Origin: Brugia malayi
Lineage: Eukaryota > Nematoda > Chromadorea > Rhabditida > Onchocercidae
Assembly: GCF_000002995.4 (NCBI RefSeq)
Contig: NW_025062478.1
Coordinates: forward strand, 4,998,001-5,062,000
Length of the DNA: 64,000 nucleotides
Direction of reading: 5' to 3'
Part shown: piece by piece, positions 54,779-64,000 of the stretch
Layout: the number at the start of each line of letters is the position of its first letter
Numbering within the stretch: the first letter of the stretch is position 1
Position numbers and translations under genes: made by a program
The notes under the pieces: generated by a model
Told to the model about the DNA's origin: nothing
Database searches by the model: none
The model's input: the letters and a program-made list of their open reading frames with translations, nothing else

Positions 54779-56073
54779 AAGTTTTTGTTAATGACTTTCT
54801 TAAACGTACTAATGTTAATGGCTTTTTTCATTCTTCATGTATATATTTCTGCTCAGCTCATTATCGCTTGCATAATTTATATTTCCCTTTCTTCCAGTCA
54901 TATTCTATTATGTGGGAAGTGATGTTTCGTTATATCATGTTTAAGCACTTCAGGCTCGAAGCTTCTGCAGTTTGAATTATTAAAATATATTGCTAGGGTA
55001 ACTTCCAATCTGATGGCCCTTAATGGCTTTCGTTGAAATCCTTTTTCGCGTATGAATTCTTTATTCTTCTTTGTGCTTTCCTATATTTGTTAAAAAAAGT
55101 TTTTGTGAAAAAAACTTCCCTCTTTCTGTTTTGCTTCTGTGAGTAGCTTCGGAGTATGCTTCCTTTGTCATCAAAATATTTAACTGTTTTTGTTATCTCA
55201 CCAAGTAGTTTATAATCATGATTTTATAAACTTCGTGATTGCACATTTCGGATGCTTCCCAAACTTATCACCAGAAGTTCACTGAATTAGATTTCTTTAT
55301 ACTTCTGATATATTTTTGAAAAGGCTGTTTAGAATTATAAACATGTTTCAGCAGGATGTAAAAATATCTTTTGATTTAATAAACCCAAATTTTTCGAAGC
55401 TTTCTTTTGTCACATCTTTTGGAGAATGGCGAGATCTCTACAGCATTAGGACTATAACAGTACTAGAGACCTTTGTATTTTTAATACTGATAAGAGTCAA
55501 GTGTAATTCTGGTGAGTGATAAAGTGTCATCATAAAATACTTAGCTATCACATTGGGAGTGTGTATTGGACTTCTTGGAGGCTCAGATATTCTCAAGTAT
55601 TTGTTTCGAGTTAGCTAATGGTCAGGAAAATTTGTGACTTTATATAAGCAACAAAGTTGCGTTTTTCTATTCAAGGCGACTATTTTCTTCCGGAGTAGTT
55701 TTCACATTTAGAATGAACGATTGAGTGCCACTACTAGACAGTTACTGCAAAATTCATAGCCAAAAAAAAAAAATCTCCCTTATTTTACCAGCTTAAAATT
55801 CCGAAACGTATACATTCAAAGAATCTGAAGTCAAAAACTACGAAATTATGTTCTCTATCGATCGAAAAAGATGCAAGAGAATACTTCGGTGCTTTAATGA
55901 ATGGTAGGTTGTATTAAATGCGTTTGTAACTAGTAAGGGATATAATCAATACTTCAAAATATATATTTCAAGACCAAACATAACAGTAAATAAAAAAATG
56001 ATGTGGAAAAAGCTCAAAAAGGGAAGTTGCACTTTTCCGATTCTTCACAAAACATACAGATTTTGTTATCTCA
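54779..56073. other. Intergenic region between convergent genes
   Basis: 3' flanks of the BSD-domain gene (plus) and the SmD2 gene (minus). AT-rich. The frames at 55316-55519 and elsewhere have no motif. No RNA gene was recognised. Confidence 0.5.
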
Positions 56074-56728
56074 TTAAGTAGATTCTGAAACTGCAACTGC
56101 TGGATTTTTCAGTATAATGATAACGGAATCACCGCGCAGGAACATTTTCGTAATAAAGCGATCCTTTGCAACAGGTTTTGCTTTCTTCTTTCCTTTTCCC
56201 GTCTTTGGCAATTCTGTCCACATTTCTTTAACATTTTCCAGAACCATATTACAATGCCTGGAAAGAAAATCATTACTTTGTATTCCGCATAAGTAAAACA
56301 ATATACTGTATTTTACATATTTCAGTCGAAAACGACCATCTTCATGAAAAATAATTAGAGTATACACATGATAACAACGTAAACTACGATACTGTTAGCA
56401 TATATAATATAATTGGATCACAACAAATAATAATAAATGACAGACCTGTCGAATGCTTTAACACGACCAAGCAATTTCTTGTTGTTTCTACAGTTAATCA
56501 GGACTTGTGCGTTATTTTTTACTGACTGCGTAAGCACAGAAAGTGGACCAACGTTGAATTCCTCCTGTTCTTTAGCTGCTAACTCTTCTTGGGTCATTTC
56601 GGATCGAGGTTTTGCTAACCTAAAATATCTATGCTTAACTATACTGCCCCTGTAGATGACTAAAAACTAAAATTAATCGTAGACGAATAAAAAGTAAAAC
56701 TAATCAAAGTTAAAACTTACGTAGCCAT
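56074..56728 (-). CDS. snr-4: Small nuclear ribonucleoprotein Sm D2
   Basis: One of the seven Sm ring proteins that assemble on U1, U2, U4 and U5 snRNAs for pre-mRNA splicing; nematodes also use Sm proteins on SL RNA. Exons on the minus strand are 56728-56721, 56619-56446 and 56257-56074, total 366 nt (121 residues; human 118). The Sm1 motif is in [20 protein letters not shown] and [20 protein letters not shown]. The link [17 protein letters not shown] and the Sm2 motif [14 protein letters not shown] follow. The RNA-contacting residues of Sm folds ([18 protein letters not shown] and LRGD) are intact. The first coding exon is only 8 nt (ATGGCTAC), bounded by a TTATTCAG acceptor and GTAAGT donor. 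This fits a trans-spliced mini-exon. Confidence 0.97.
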
Positions 56729-57748
56729 TACCCTGAATAAAACGCAGTACAGTTACAAAAAAAATTCACCACAAATAAACCTGAAAAATAGACGATCATT
56801 AGTGAAGTGGTCAAAGACAAAATGTTGGACCATTATTTCACTGCTATGCCAGCTGATGCTACTAATGTTAAGTTTTCTTTCTAGCATTTATAAAGAGATT
56901 TAGAACACTCATAACTTCCACCAGTTTTGTAGACACAAAATTATAAAGGGAGATCGGAAGTTTTTACAACCGTATTTCTTTTCTCTTATTTTTTTTTAGT
57001 TTTTTCAAGACTAAGAGCTATGGTTACATGGAGAATTAAATATAAAGTAAGAAACAGTTATTGCCTTCCTCACAAAGAGTACGTAAGGTTTCTGATCTGT
57101 GTTGTGAGACTTTTTACATATCCGTTATCTAGATGAATTATCATAAATTACATAAGTTTTTACAGCTTACGAAAGTGACAGTTACATTAAATAGAAATGA
57201 TAGGATTAGTGGAAGTAAGCAACCTGAAAGAGCTTCACAGGAAATTACTCTTAATGAATTCCAAAATAAACGATAATTTTACAAAAGCTGCAACACAGAC
57301 TTCTCTCGGTTATTGTGGCAACATTCGAATTGCTACCTCTCACACTATTACATCAAATGAAAACCATTTCAGAAAGAATGCTGTGTCAAAAGTCAAGCCG
57401 AGAAAACTTGCAAAACTCAAGGGCATAGATCTAGTCGTCACGATGCGATTGCAAGCCAACTCCCACCCCCGAAACCGCTGAAAGACAAAACAGTTTGAAG
57501 CACTCCACACCAGAATTTACCGAACTGCTAAGGGACCGTAATTATTAAACACTGGCCGTGTGTGAAAAGTATGTCCCACTTGAGTGTTTTAGGTTTCAGT
57601 TGGGTAAAGGTGGGGTTCTTAACGTTCTTGATCTAATTCTTCTTGCAATGAGAGAGGAGAAGAGAAATACGGGATTGGAACAGAATTGAGTTTGCAGAAT
57701 AACTATTATCAATATAATTATTAGCAGCAATGTTAACAGTAGTAGTAG
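56729..57748. other. Divergent intergenic region between SmD2 and SRP68
   Basis: Should contain both promoters. A 94-codon plus frame at 57197-57481 (with NHFRKNAVSKVKPRKLAKLK) is basic and open, but has no acceptor, partner exon or known domain. I give it little weight as a gene. A short TAG repeat occurs at 57739-57749. Confidence 0.45.
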
Positions 57749-57802
57749 TGGAGATTATCAGAGATGTCGGTTTGTTATTTTTGTTCTTCAGATTAACTTG
57801 TC
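57749..57802. repeat. Upstream partial copy of the SRP68 exon 1/intron 1 junction
   Basis: TGGAGATTATCAGAGATGTC and the following TTTGTTATTTTTGTTC...ATTAACTTGTCAT repeat the sequence at 58056-58110 (exon 1 end and intron start) with about 307 bp offset. They differ by one substitution and a few inserted bases. It is a relic of a duplication, not an exon in use as far as can be seen. Confidence 0.85.
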
Positions 57803-57864
57803 ATGAATGATATTGTTTGAGTTGGACACTACTCTTTCTAAAATTCTCTGTTATGTCACAAAAA

Positions 57865-58011
57865 TATTTCAGATTTAAATGGTGGCTACTGAACATCAGA
57901 AAGATGTTATATTAACGTCTTTTTCAACTCTGTCTAATATTTCAGATTTAAATGGTGCCTACTGAACATCAGAAAGATGTTATATTAACGTCTTTTTCAA
58001 CTCTATCTATT
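57865..58011. repeat. 73-bp tandem duplication covering the SRP68 start codon and acceptor
   Basis: The unit runs from TATTTCAG through ATTTAAATGGTG to TTTTTCAACTCT. It occurs twice with exactly 73 bp offset (ATG at 57879 and at 57952) and only a few substitutions. Each copy carries a splice-acceptor motif and an ATG. Confidence 0.95.
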
Positions 58012-61000
58012 CTGCAGTTAATTAAGGATGCACAGCAGAAGCATGGATTACGTCATGGAGATTATCAGAGATATCGGTTTGTTATTTTTGTTCAAATTAA
58101 CTTGTCATTTAAGTGTGACCTTATACCGCTAATTCTTATTGGCAAGGACTTAAAGTTAAAACCTTTCTAGATAGAAATCAATTCCTGTCAATCTTCATTA
58201 TCTCAAATTAAAAGCATCTCTTATGTATGTTTAATAAATTCGTAAAACTGTGGGAAAACTCCATTTCTCAAAATGATATATTTACAGTAGCGTCTAACAC
58301 TATGCTGCTAAAGGCAATAGGAGAAATATTTGTCAAATTAACTTTTTCATTGTTTCAGAGGTTACTGTGCGCGTCGTGTTCGGAGGATTCGAAAATCACT
58401 TGGGTTCACCCATGTACATAAAGGCGTTCCGAAGCACGCTGCAAAATTCATTCCAAGAAAGCTGACATTTAATGTTATCACTGAAGAAAAGTATAGCAAT
58501 GTTTTTGCATATTTCATATAAGTATTTATTATAATGATGAAAACACATTTTTGTGATTAATAATAAAATCAAAGTTAGGTTTCTCCAAGTAGCAGTTTTT
58601 GATGCTGAAAGAAATTGGTCGTATGCAATTCAACTAAAACAAGAAGCTGGTGAAGACGCACATTCAAGAAAACGTTTTCATATGATTGGAAAACTACGAA
58701 GAGCGGTAAAGCATGCATCGAATCTCGAAAATATCATCAAAAGTTGTGAAAATGTTCGTTTTTTATATTTCGAAATGTTTTGTGGCTTTTTTGCGATAAG
58801 CTGGCGCAGGATACGTTAGTATAAAATGGTACGACTTGTCTAGAATGATTGTAAGAGATGATAAGAAATAACAATATTTAAGGTAGACGCAGTGACAAGA
58901 CTAGAATCGCAGGCATATAATTCATGGATGCATGGTTGTCTTCGTTTTGAATTGAAGGAGTGGAAAGGAGCTTTGGAATGTTTCAGAACAGCTAAGTAAT
59001 CTTTTCGTAATAAATATTGGAAAATTTTCTCAATTTTATAATTATTTTCCATCTAATTAGCAGGTTTTATCCTTTATTAACTGAACTCTTGCAGTTGATT
59101 ATTAATGTTGGATTGGTTTTCAAGATTAATTTCGGCTTGATGTGGTTGTTGAACTATCAATTATTTCAGAAAAATATATGAAAAACTTGCTACAGTTGTG
59201 AAGCTACCTAATTTAGTGGAACTCTACAAAGTAAGGTGAGCTTTTTTGGATGTGTGTCAGAATTAATCTGTTATAAGTTCATTATAATTATTTTCATTTT
59301 TCTCGTAACTGTTTTTTAGGTGTCGAGAAATACAGCCGCAAATGCGCTATTGTGAGTTCAATTGTGGTGACGATGCTAGTTGTGATGCTGCAATGTCTGA
59401 GATGATCAATATGAGACTACAACTGAGTGAGGAGGAAGGTGTTTTACAAGAAGACTTTGATGTTAGTTAAAATTTACTAGAATTCTTCCGTATTCAAGAG
59501 CAACAAAATTGATTCTTTGTTGAATAACTAAACATTTCATAATCTAATTTTTATTGTTTTTGCCTGTTCATTTAGTTACACATTTTCAGAAACTAATAGC
59601 GGAGTTACGTACAAAAGCCGTCGTGCATTGTATAAAGGATATTGAGTGGGGTAATGAAAAAGTTCCTGTAACGAATGATAATGTCAGAAACCTTTTACAA
59701 GCTCTTGAGCAGTTTGACCACGAGCTTGTACAAACAACAATTCATGAAGATAAGGTTATTTTTTGTTCCACAGTTTAATATTACTAATATTACTAGTTAT
59801 TCACTCCATATATATAGTTTGAAAAAGATTTTTGAAAAAAGAAAAAAACTAGTTTGTGGTGTCTTTTTTTTTCTCATTGAGGGTATTAGAGTTACGTCTC
59901 GTAAGTGTTAATAGTTTCAGCAACAATATGAAATTAGCTGTATTATGCATCTAATTCCACTTGTGGGGAATCATCTAATTCCACTTGTGGGGAATCATTA
60001 AATAGATTTTGGTGTTGTGGGAGTCCAACCCATGATACCAGTGATGATCAAATTCTTTATAAATAACTATTAAAACCTATAAGACTTTTTTAATTGATAC
60101 TGTCACCAAACGTAGTAAATTTGTCGATAAAATTGAAATCAAAGTGATCCAGTAATTTTAACTGATTTAAAGTCACTGAGTCACATTCCTTATCAATCAA
60201 AGATTTGTTTTGTAGTTTGATGTGTTTTCTTGCTTATTCACTATATGCTTTTATAATTAATGTATTTTTAAAATGAATTATTTTCGGAAAATATACATTC
60301 ATAAATATTAAGCTGTATACATGAAATGACTTTTTAGATGACTCTTTATGATCAGTTGTTAAGCAATATCCGCGATGTAATACAAGTATTGAATGAGGAA
60401 CAGAAGAAATTAGTTGATAATGAAACTCACATTGGTGACGAACAGTTTCCGAATCGGCTAACTATTATTTATCTGGAATTTATGCGTCTCAAAAGAACTA
60501 TTGAACGTTACGTCATGATCATTACACATACAAAGTAAACTGTTTGAAATCTAATAATCTTACTAAGATCTTTTGACTAAATGAAAGAGTATTTCATTCA
60601 TCTTCCATATTGTAAAGTCATGCTTTAAAGATGTCTGAATAACATCAGATTTTGCAGTGCATTTTTACAAATGTTTACTTGTAATATGTTATTATCGGTT
60701 CTTCTTTTTAGGACACAGACCGAAAAGAAAATCAAACCACAGGATCTGATTCGTTTATGCGATACAGTGATTGAAAACAGTTGTTTAATTTTGCAACTGC
60801 CAGGTGTTGCAAAAAATAAAGATTTGGAACTAGCATACAAAGCGAAAGCAGAATATTATCGAGCACTCAGGTTTTTTGTTTCCATAGTTGAATTCATTTT
60901 TTTTTTATAAATTTTCAGGATGTCTAGCTTCATTTGTTTGATCCTGATCATCATGTCAGTGTTCATATCACTTTATTCTTCACCCACTGATTTATTACTT

Positions 61001-62300
61001 TTACATTGTATTCTCTAAACTTTCACTCTCGAGATGTCTTCATGTTACTGAAACTTATATAGCTTTATTCATTTCTTAACTTTATTCAGGGTGGTGGTAG
61101 TTTTGTGTTCCTTTCAACGTACTCGTTTCCAGATAAAACATGTATTATTCGTTTTCTCTTAAAACGAGGTACTTTTGCGAATATAAGAGTTTTTTATAAT
61201 ATGAATGGCTTGTGTTGGTCATTTCCGTGCAATATTAGCATTTTTTTTTTTTTTTTTCGTTTAGATGCTTCTGTTTGGCTGAGGCACATGCAGCTTTAGC
61301 AAAGTGGAATGAAGCTAATGTTTTATACGATCGGGCTGTAGATCGAGCTTCGAACACTTCACTGTTGCTAAAAAACGCGGAAGGAAATCCTTTCATCGTA
61401 GAAAAAGAAGTCATTATTATCTTGCTCTAAAGCTTAGTTCAGTAACTTTTATTGAAAACAGTTCATTCTAATTCCTATGGATACTTTTAATTATAATTGA
61501 TCAATTTAAGATTGATGTGAAGAATTTGCATGAACAAATAACAGCATCAAAATTTTCTACTCAAGCAAATCGTCTTGCTGAAGCTGCAGGTGGCAATAAA
61601 TGGGATGAAAAACAAGAAAATTCCGATAATAAAGTGAGTTTTTTGTTGAATTTAAAACTGATACTTCCGATTTTGACTTCATTTTTGTTGCTATTCTTTA
61701 GGCTTTCTCTTAAATGGTTCTTTTAATATTGAAGTACGATCTATGTGGTTTTATTCATAACTTTTGGTGAGCTTTCCTATACTTCGTACATCGGCGAGTG
61801 TTTTTAGGAATAAAAGATTTTTAAATAATTTTCATTACGTATTTTAGCCTATCATTGATACTTTGGACGAATTTCGTAAAATCACACTCAAAGACTTGCA
61901 TAAAACAGAGCAAAATATTCGCATAATATCAGTGCCTCCTTCATTCATTCCAATGCCGAACAAACCCATGTTCTTTGACTTAGCCCTGAATCATATAAAG
62001 GTTAGTGTTTCGTTGTTATTTGTACCATTTTTAGTGATATTAAAAAATGACTGATCTTGAATTTCCCCAATTTTTGTTAAACTTGATAATTGTTCATGGT
62101 CTTCACTGTCTTCCAAGAAAAACATATTTTTCCAGATGCCGGATTTAGAATTGAAGATCGCGTCTTATGGATTCGAGAAGAAGGGCACATCGCAAAGCAA
62201 TGAAAAGATAAAAAAAGGAGCCAAATCAAAGCAGGATAAACAGGATGCGAGTCAACAAGGGATTGGGGGTTTGGTAAAGGGATGGTTTTGGCGGCAATAA
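57952..62300 (+). CDS. Signal recognition particle subunit SRP68
   Basis: Binds SRP RNA together with SRP72 in the cytosolic signal recognition particle, which targets nascent secretory proteins to the ER. The thirteen exons are 57952-58076, 58359-58490, 58579-58753, 58883-58995, 59170-59235, 59320-59461, 59590-59754, 60338-60534, 60712-60870, 61265-61397, 61511-61633, 61848-62000 and 62136-62300. They total 1848 nt (615 residues; human 627). Diagnostic stretches: KDAQQKHGLRHGDYQRYR and YCARRVRRIRKSLGF (RNA-binding start), FDAERNWSYAIQLKQEA, RKRFHMIGKLRRAVKHA, LRFELKEWKGALECF, KPQDLIRLCDTVIENSCLIL, FFDLALNHI, and the C-terminal GLVKGWFWRQ. The ATG at 57952 follows a TATTTCAG acceptor and is the one that stays in frame with the family sequence. 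A duplicated ATG at 57879 leads only to a 28-codon frame. An AATAAA overlaps the stop codon at 62296-62301. Confidence 0.97.
59948..59995. repeat. 24-bp perfect tandem duplication in SRP68 intron 7
   Basis: CATCTAATTCCACTTGTGGG plus GAAT occurs twice in direct succession (59948-59971 and 59972-59995). It is intronic and of no evident function. Confidence 0.95.
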
Positions 62301-63557
62301 ATAATCTTACTGATATTAAATTAAGATTTTATTAAACTCCTAAGTGTGAAATGATAATACATTTATGCCTATATTAATTAAAGCAAATAACTACTAATGC
62401 ATCATTGTGTAGATTGGTTAATACAAGCTCGTTTTCAGTAGTTGTGCGGATAAGATGAGATCATTGAAGCTTTAACTTAGCTCTTTGAAACATTAGCTGG
62501 CTTTGGATGATATTGTTATCTCTTTTTTCTTACACTTTTCATTAGTCGAAGAATTATATATATATATATATATATATAAGCATCACCGACTAATTTGTGT
62601 GTAAATCTGGACTGATTAGAAAGAAACTCTGATCTGAGTTTTACATCAAACTAGAAAACTGTTTAGGGTTGCAACTTCTCAGTGGTTATTTTATTGTTAG
62701 CTGTCTTTCATCTCATATTAAACTATTGAGAACTTTTGTTTTTCCATTTTTTGTCAGTAAGGATATATGATATTTCGATTTTATTTGGTGTCAAGAATTT
62801 TATTTTTTCATACCGCTTCATTAGTTTTTTAAGTTTTATAGCTATGTTTAAAATTTCTGCTTTATGGAGAATAATTCTTTTAGGCACTAACCACCATTTA
62901 TTAAAATGTTCCGCATTGCTGACTTCTTTTTTAAAGGTTACTACAGTTTGAAGGGTTCAATTGATGGTACCGTACTGTTTTATTTTACTGTTTGTATTTC
63001 TTTGATATTCTTCCGGCGATGTGTTTCCTCTACACTGAAATTTATAACTGTTTCTGTGATACCATGCTATGTCATGGATTGCAAAGATGAATGTTTTTTT
63101 GATATACTTTTGAGTTTCTTCCCTAAAAATTAAGTTCCTTTCCTCATTTTTAATTTTTTTCAGATATTGGGACTAATTGCTTCCTTCACTAATTTATTTA
63201 CTGTTTTTGTCTAAGAAGTATTTTTGTGTGTTTTTGGTAATTGTATTGTTATGTTTTTTGAGCAATTCTCTGCCATTGTGTATTTAAAAATTGTTTCTTT
63301 GAATTTCACTGACATAAATGGTTGGAAAGAGTAGCAACATTGAATTCTTTTTAAAGTCGCTAATCTTATTTATACATTAATAATTTTTCTTCATTTTTAT
63401 ATGCTAGAAATTTTAAGGTTGGTATTTTTGATTGAGTTGTAAATGGTTTCCACTTGTGTAGGGCGTATTGAATGCAACTAATACAGTATGAAGTTCTTAT
63501 TAATTTAATGCTTACCTAAAAAAGCAATACACTGGTTGAATGAAATGTCTTTCAGTT
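62301..63557. other. Spacer between SRP68 and ribosomal protein eL33
   Basis: A 1.26 kb, T-rich plus strand with no exon. A (TA)n run lies at about 62555-62578. Same-strand neighbours at this distance could form a nematode operon, but the spacer is long for that. The frames at 62736-63133 are T-rich and without motifs. Confidence 0.5.
62555..62578. repeat. (TA)n microsatellite
   Basis: About 24 bases of TA dinucleotides downstream of SRP68. Confidence 0.93.
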
Positions 63558-63773
63558 ATGGCAAAAACTGTTGGCGAAGCTAGGCAGCATGGTCCAAATC
63601 CCGCTGGTCGTCTTTATGTTAAAGCTGTATTCGCAGGTTACAAACGTTCACAGCGAAATCAGCACGAGCATACAGCCCTGCTAAAGTTGGATGGTGTCTA
63701 TAACAAGAATGATGCCCAGTGGTATGTTGGTAAACGTGCACTATACGTTTACAAGGCGCGTAACAAGATCAGG
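63558..63773 (+). CDS. rpl-33: 60S ribosomal protein eL33 (L35A), first coding exon, cut by the window edge
   Basis: Component of the large ribosomal subunit. The exon encodes 72 residues from ATG at 63558 to a strong donor GTAAGT at 63774. It contains [40 protein letters not shown] and [16 protein letters not shown], matching the N-terminal two thirds of eL33. The rest (the family's WGKVTRAHG to MLYPSRI half) must lie beyond 64000. The ATG sits two bases after a TCTTTCAG acceptor, which suggests spliced-leader trans-splicing, common for nematode ribosomal protein genes. An earlier in-frame ATG at 63540 is excluded by that acceptor. Confidence 0.95.
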
Positions 63774-64000
63774 GTAAGTGTATTCATTGCATTTGTCGAT
63801 TAGATCTGCATATCTCGATATCAGTAGTACGCCAGTTCTATGCACTTGTTTATTACTTTTTCCTCATAAAAGGGAAGGGAAGGAAGATATTTTTTACAGA
63901 CGGTCATCTATGTCACGCATTTTTAGTGTCATTTTCTTACCACTTGTTCTTTCCCTTTTTTCCATAATGTTTTTTTTATTTTTCATTTTTTATTATATAA
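63774..64000 (+). other. Start of eL33 intron 1
   Basis: Begins with GTAAGT and is T-rich to the window end. No acceptor with the continuing eL33 frame is reached. Confidence 0.8.

Noticed and set aside
57197..57481. 94-codon basic plus-strand frame between SmD2 and SRP68
   Set aside because: No acceptor, donor or domain; it sits in a divergent promoter region. Kept only as a remark.

Overview
This window looks like nuclear DNA of a nematode, most likely a filarial (clade III, spirurid-type) worm. It is AT-rich and the genes are split by many introns. Splice acceptors are of the TTTTCAG/TTTTTAG type, and several genes have an acceptor-like site directly before the start codon, as expected for spliced-leader trans-splicing. 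Housekeeping proteins match metazoan families clearly. There is no bacterial gene structure, no rRNA or tRNA that I could recognise, and no CRISPR array. The species is inferred from style, not proven.

Layout, left to right: (1) 2.3-5.5 kb, plus: L-threonine 3-dehydrogenase, 9 exons. (2) 7.1-8.9 kb, minus: eIF3 subunit K. (3) 10.1-16.2 kb, minus: a large protein of ankyrin repeats followed by a degenerate GH20 (beta-hexosaminidase-like) module whose catalytic Asp-Glu pair appears to be lost. (4) 17.2-23.6 kb, plus: 6-phosphogluconate dehydrogenase, 12 exons, complete at 489 residues. (5) 24.3-25.4 kb: pieces of immunoglobulin-like domains, probably a relic. (6) 27-30.5 kb: a less AT-rich, repeat-rich stretch with many overlapping open frames. 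(7) 30.8-44.8 kb, plus: a basonuclin-type zinc-finger transcription factor with an 8.6 kb intron, inside which a small antisense gene may be nested at 35 kb. (8) 47.2-48.5 kb, minus: an unidentified six-exon gene with an acidic C-terminal part. (9) 50.1-50.5 kb, minus: the last two exons of an unidentified gene. (10) 52.1-54.8 kb, plus: BSD-domain protein (BSDC1-like). (11) 56.1-56.7 kb, minus: Sm protein D2. (12) 57.9-62.3 kb, plus: SRP68, 615 residues, with a recent tandem duplication over its start. (13) 63.6 kb to the edge, plus: ribosomal protein eL33 (L35A), cut by the window end.

The genes do not form one pathway. They are core metabolism (threonine breakdown, pentose phosphate), RNA and protein machinery (eIF3K, SmD2, SRP68, eL33), and one developmental transcription factor. 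SRP68 and eL33 lie in the same direction 1.26 kb apart and could share an operon. The same is possible for the ankyrin/GH20 gene and eIF3K, also 1.26 kb apart.

The most interesting observations are the ankyrin plus pseudo-hexosaminidase fusion with a probable one-base frame break, the duplicated SRP68 start that creates an upstream ORF overlapping the real AUG, and the nested antisense candidate inside basonuclin. Exon borders were read by eye. For most genes I checked that exon lengths keep the reading frame.
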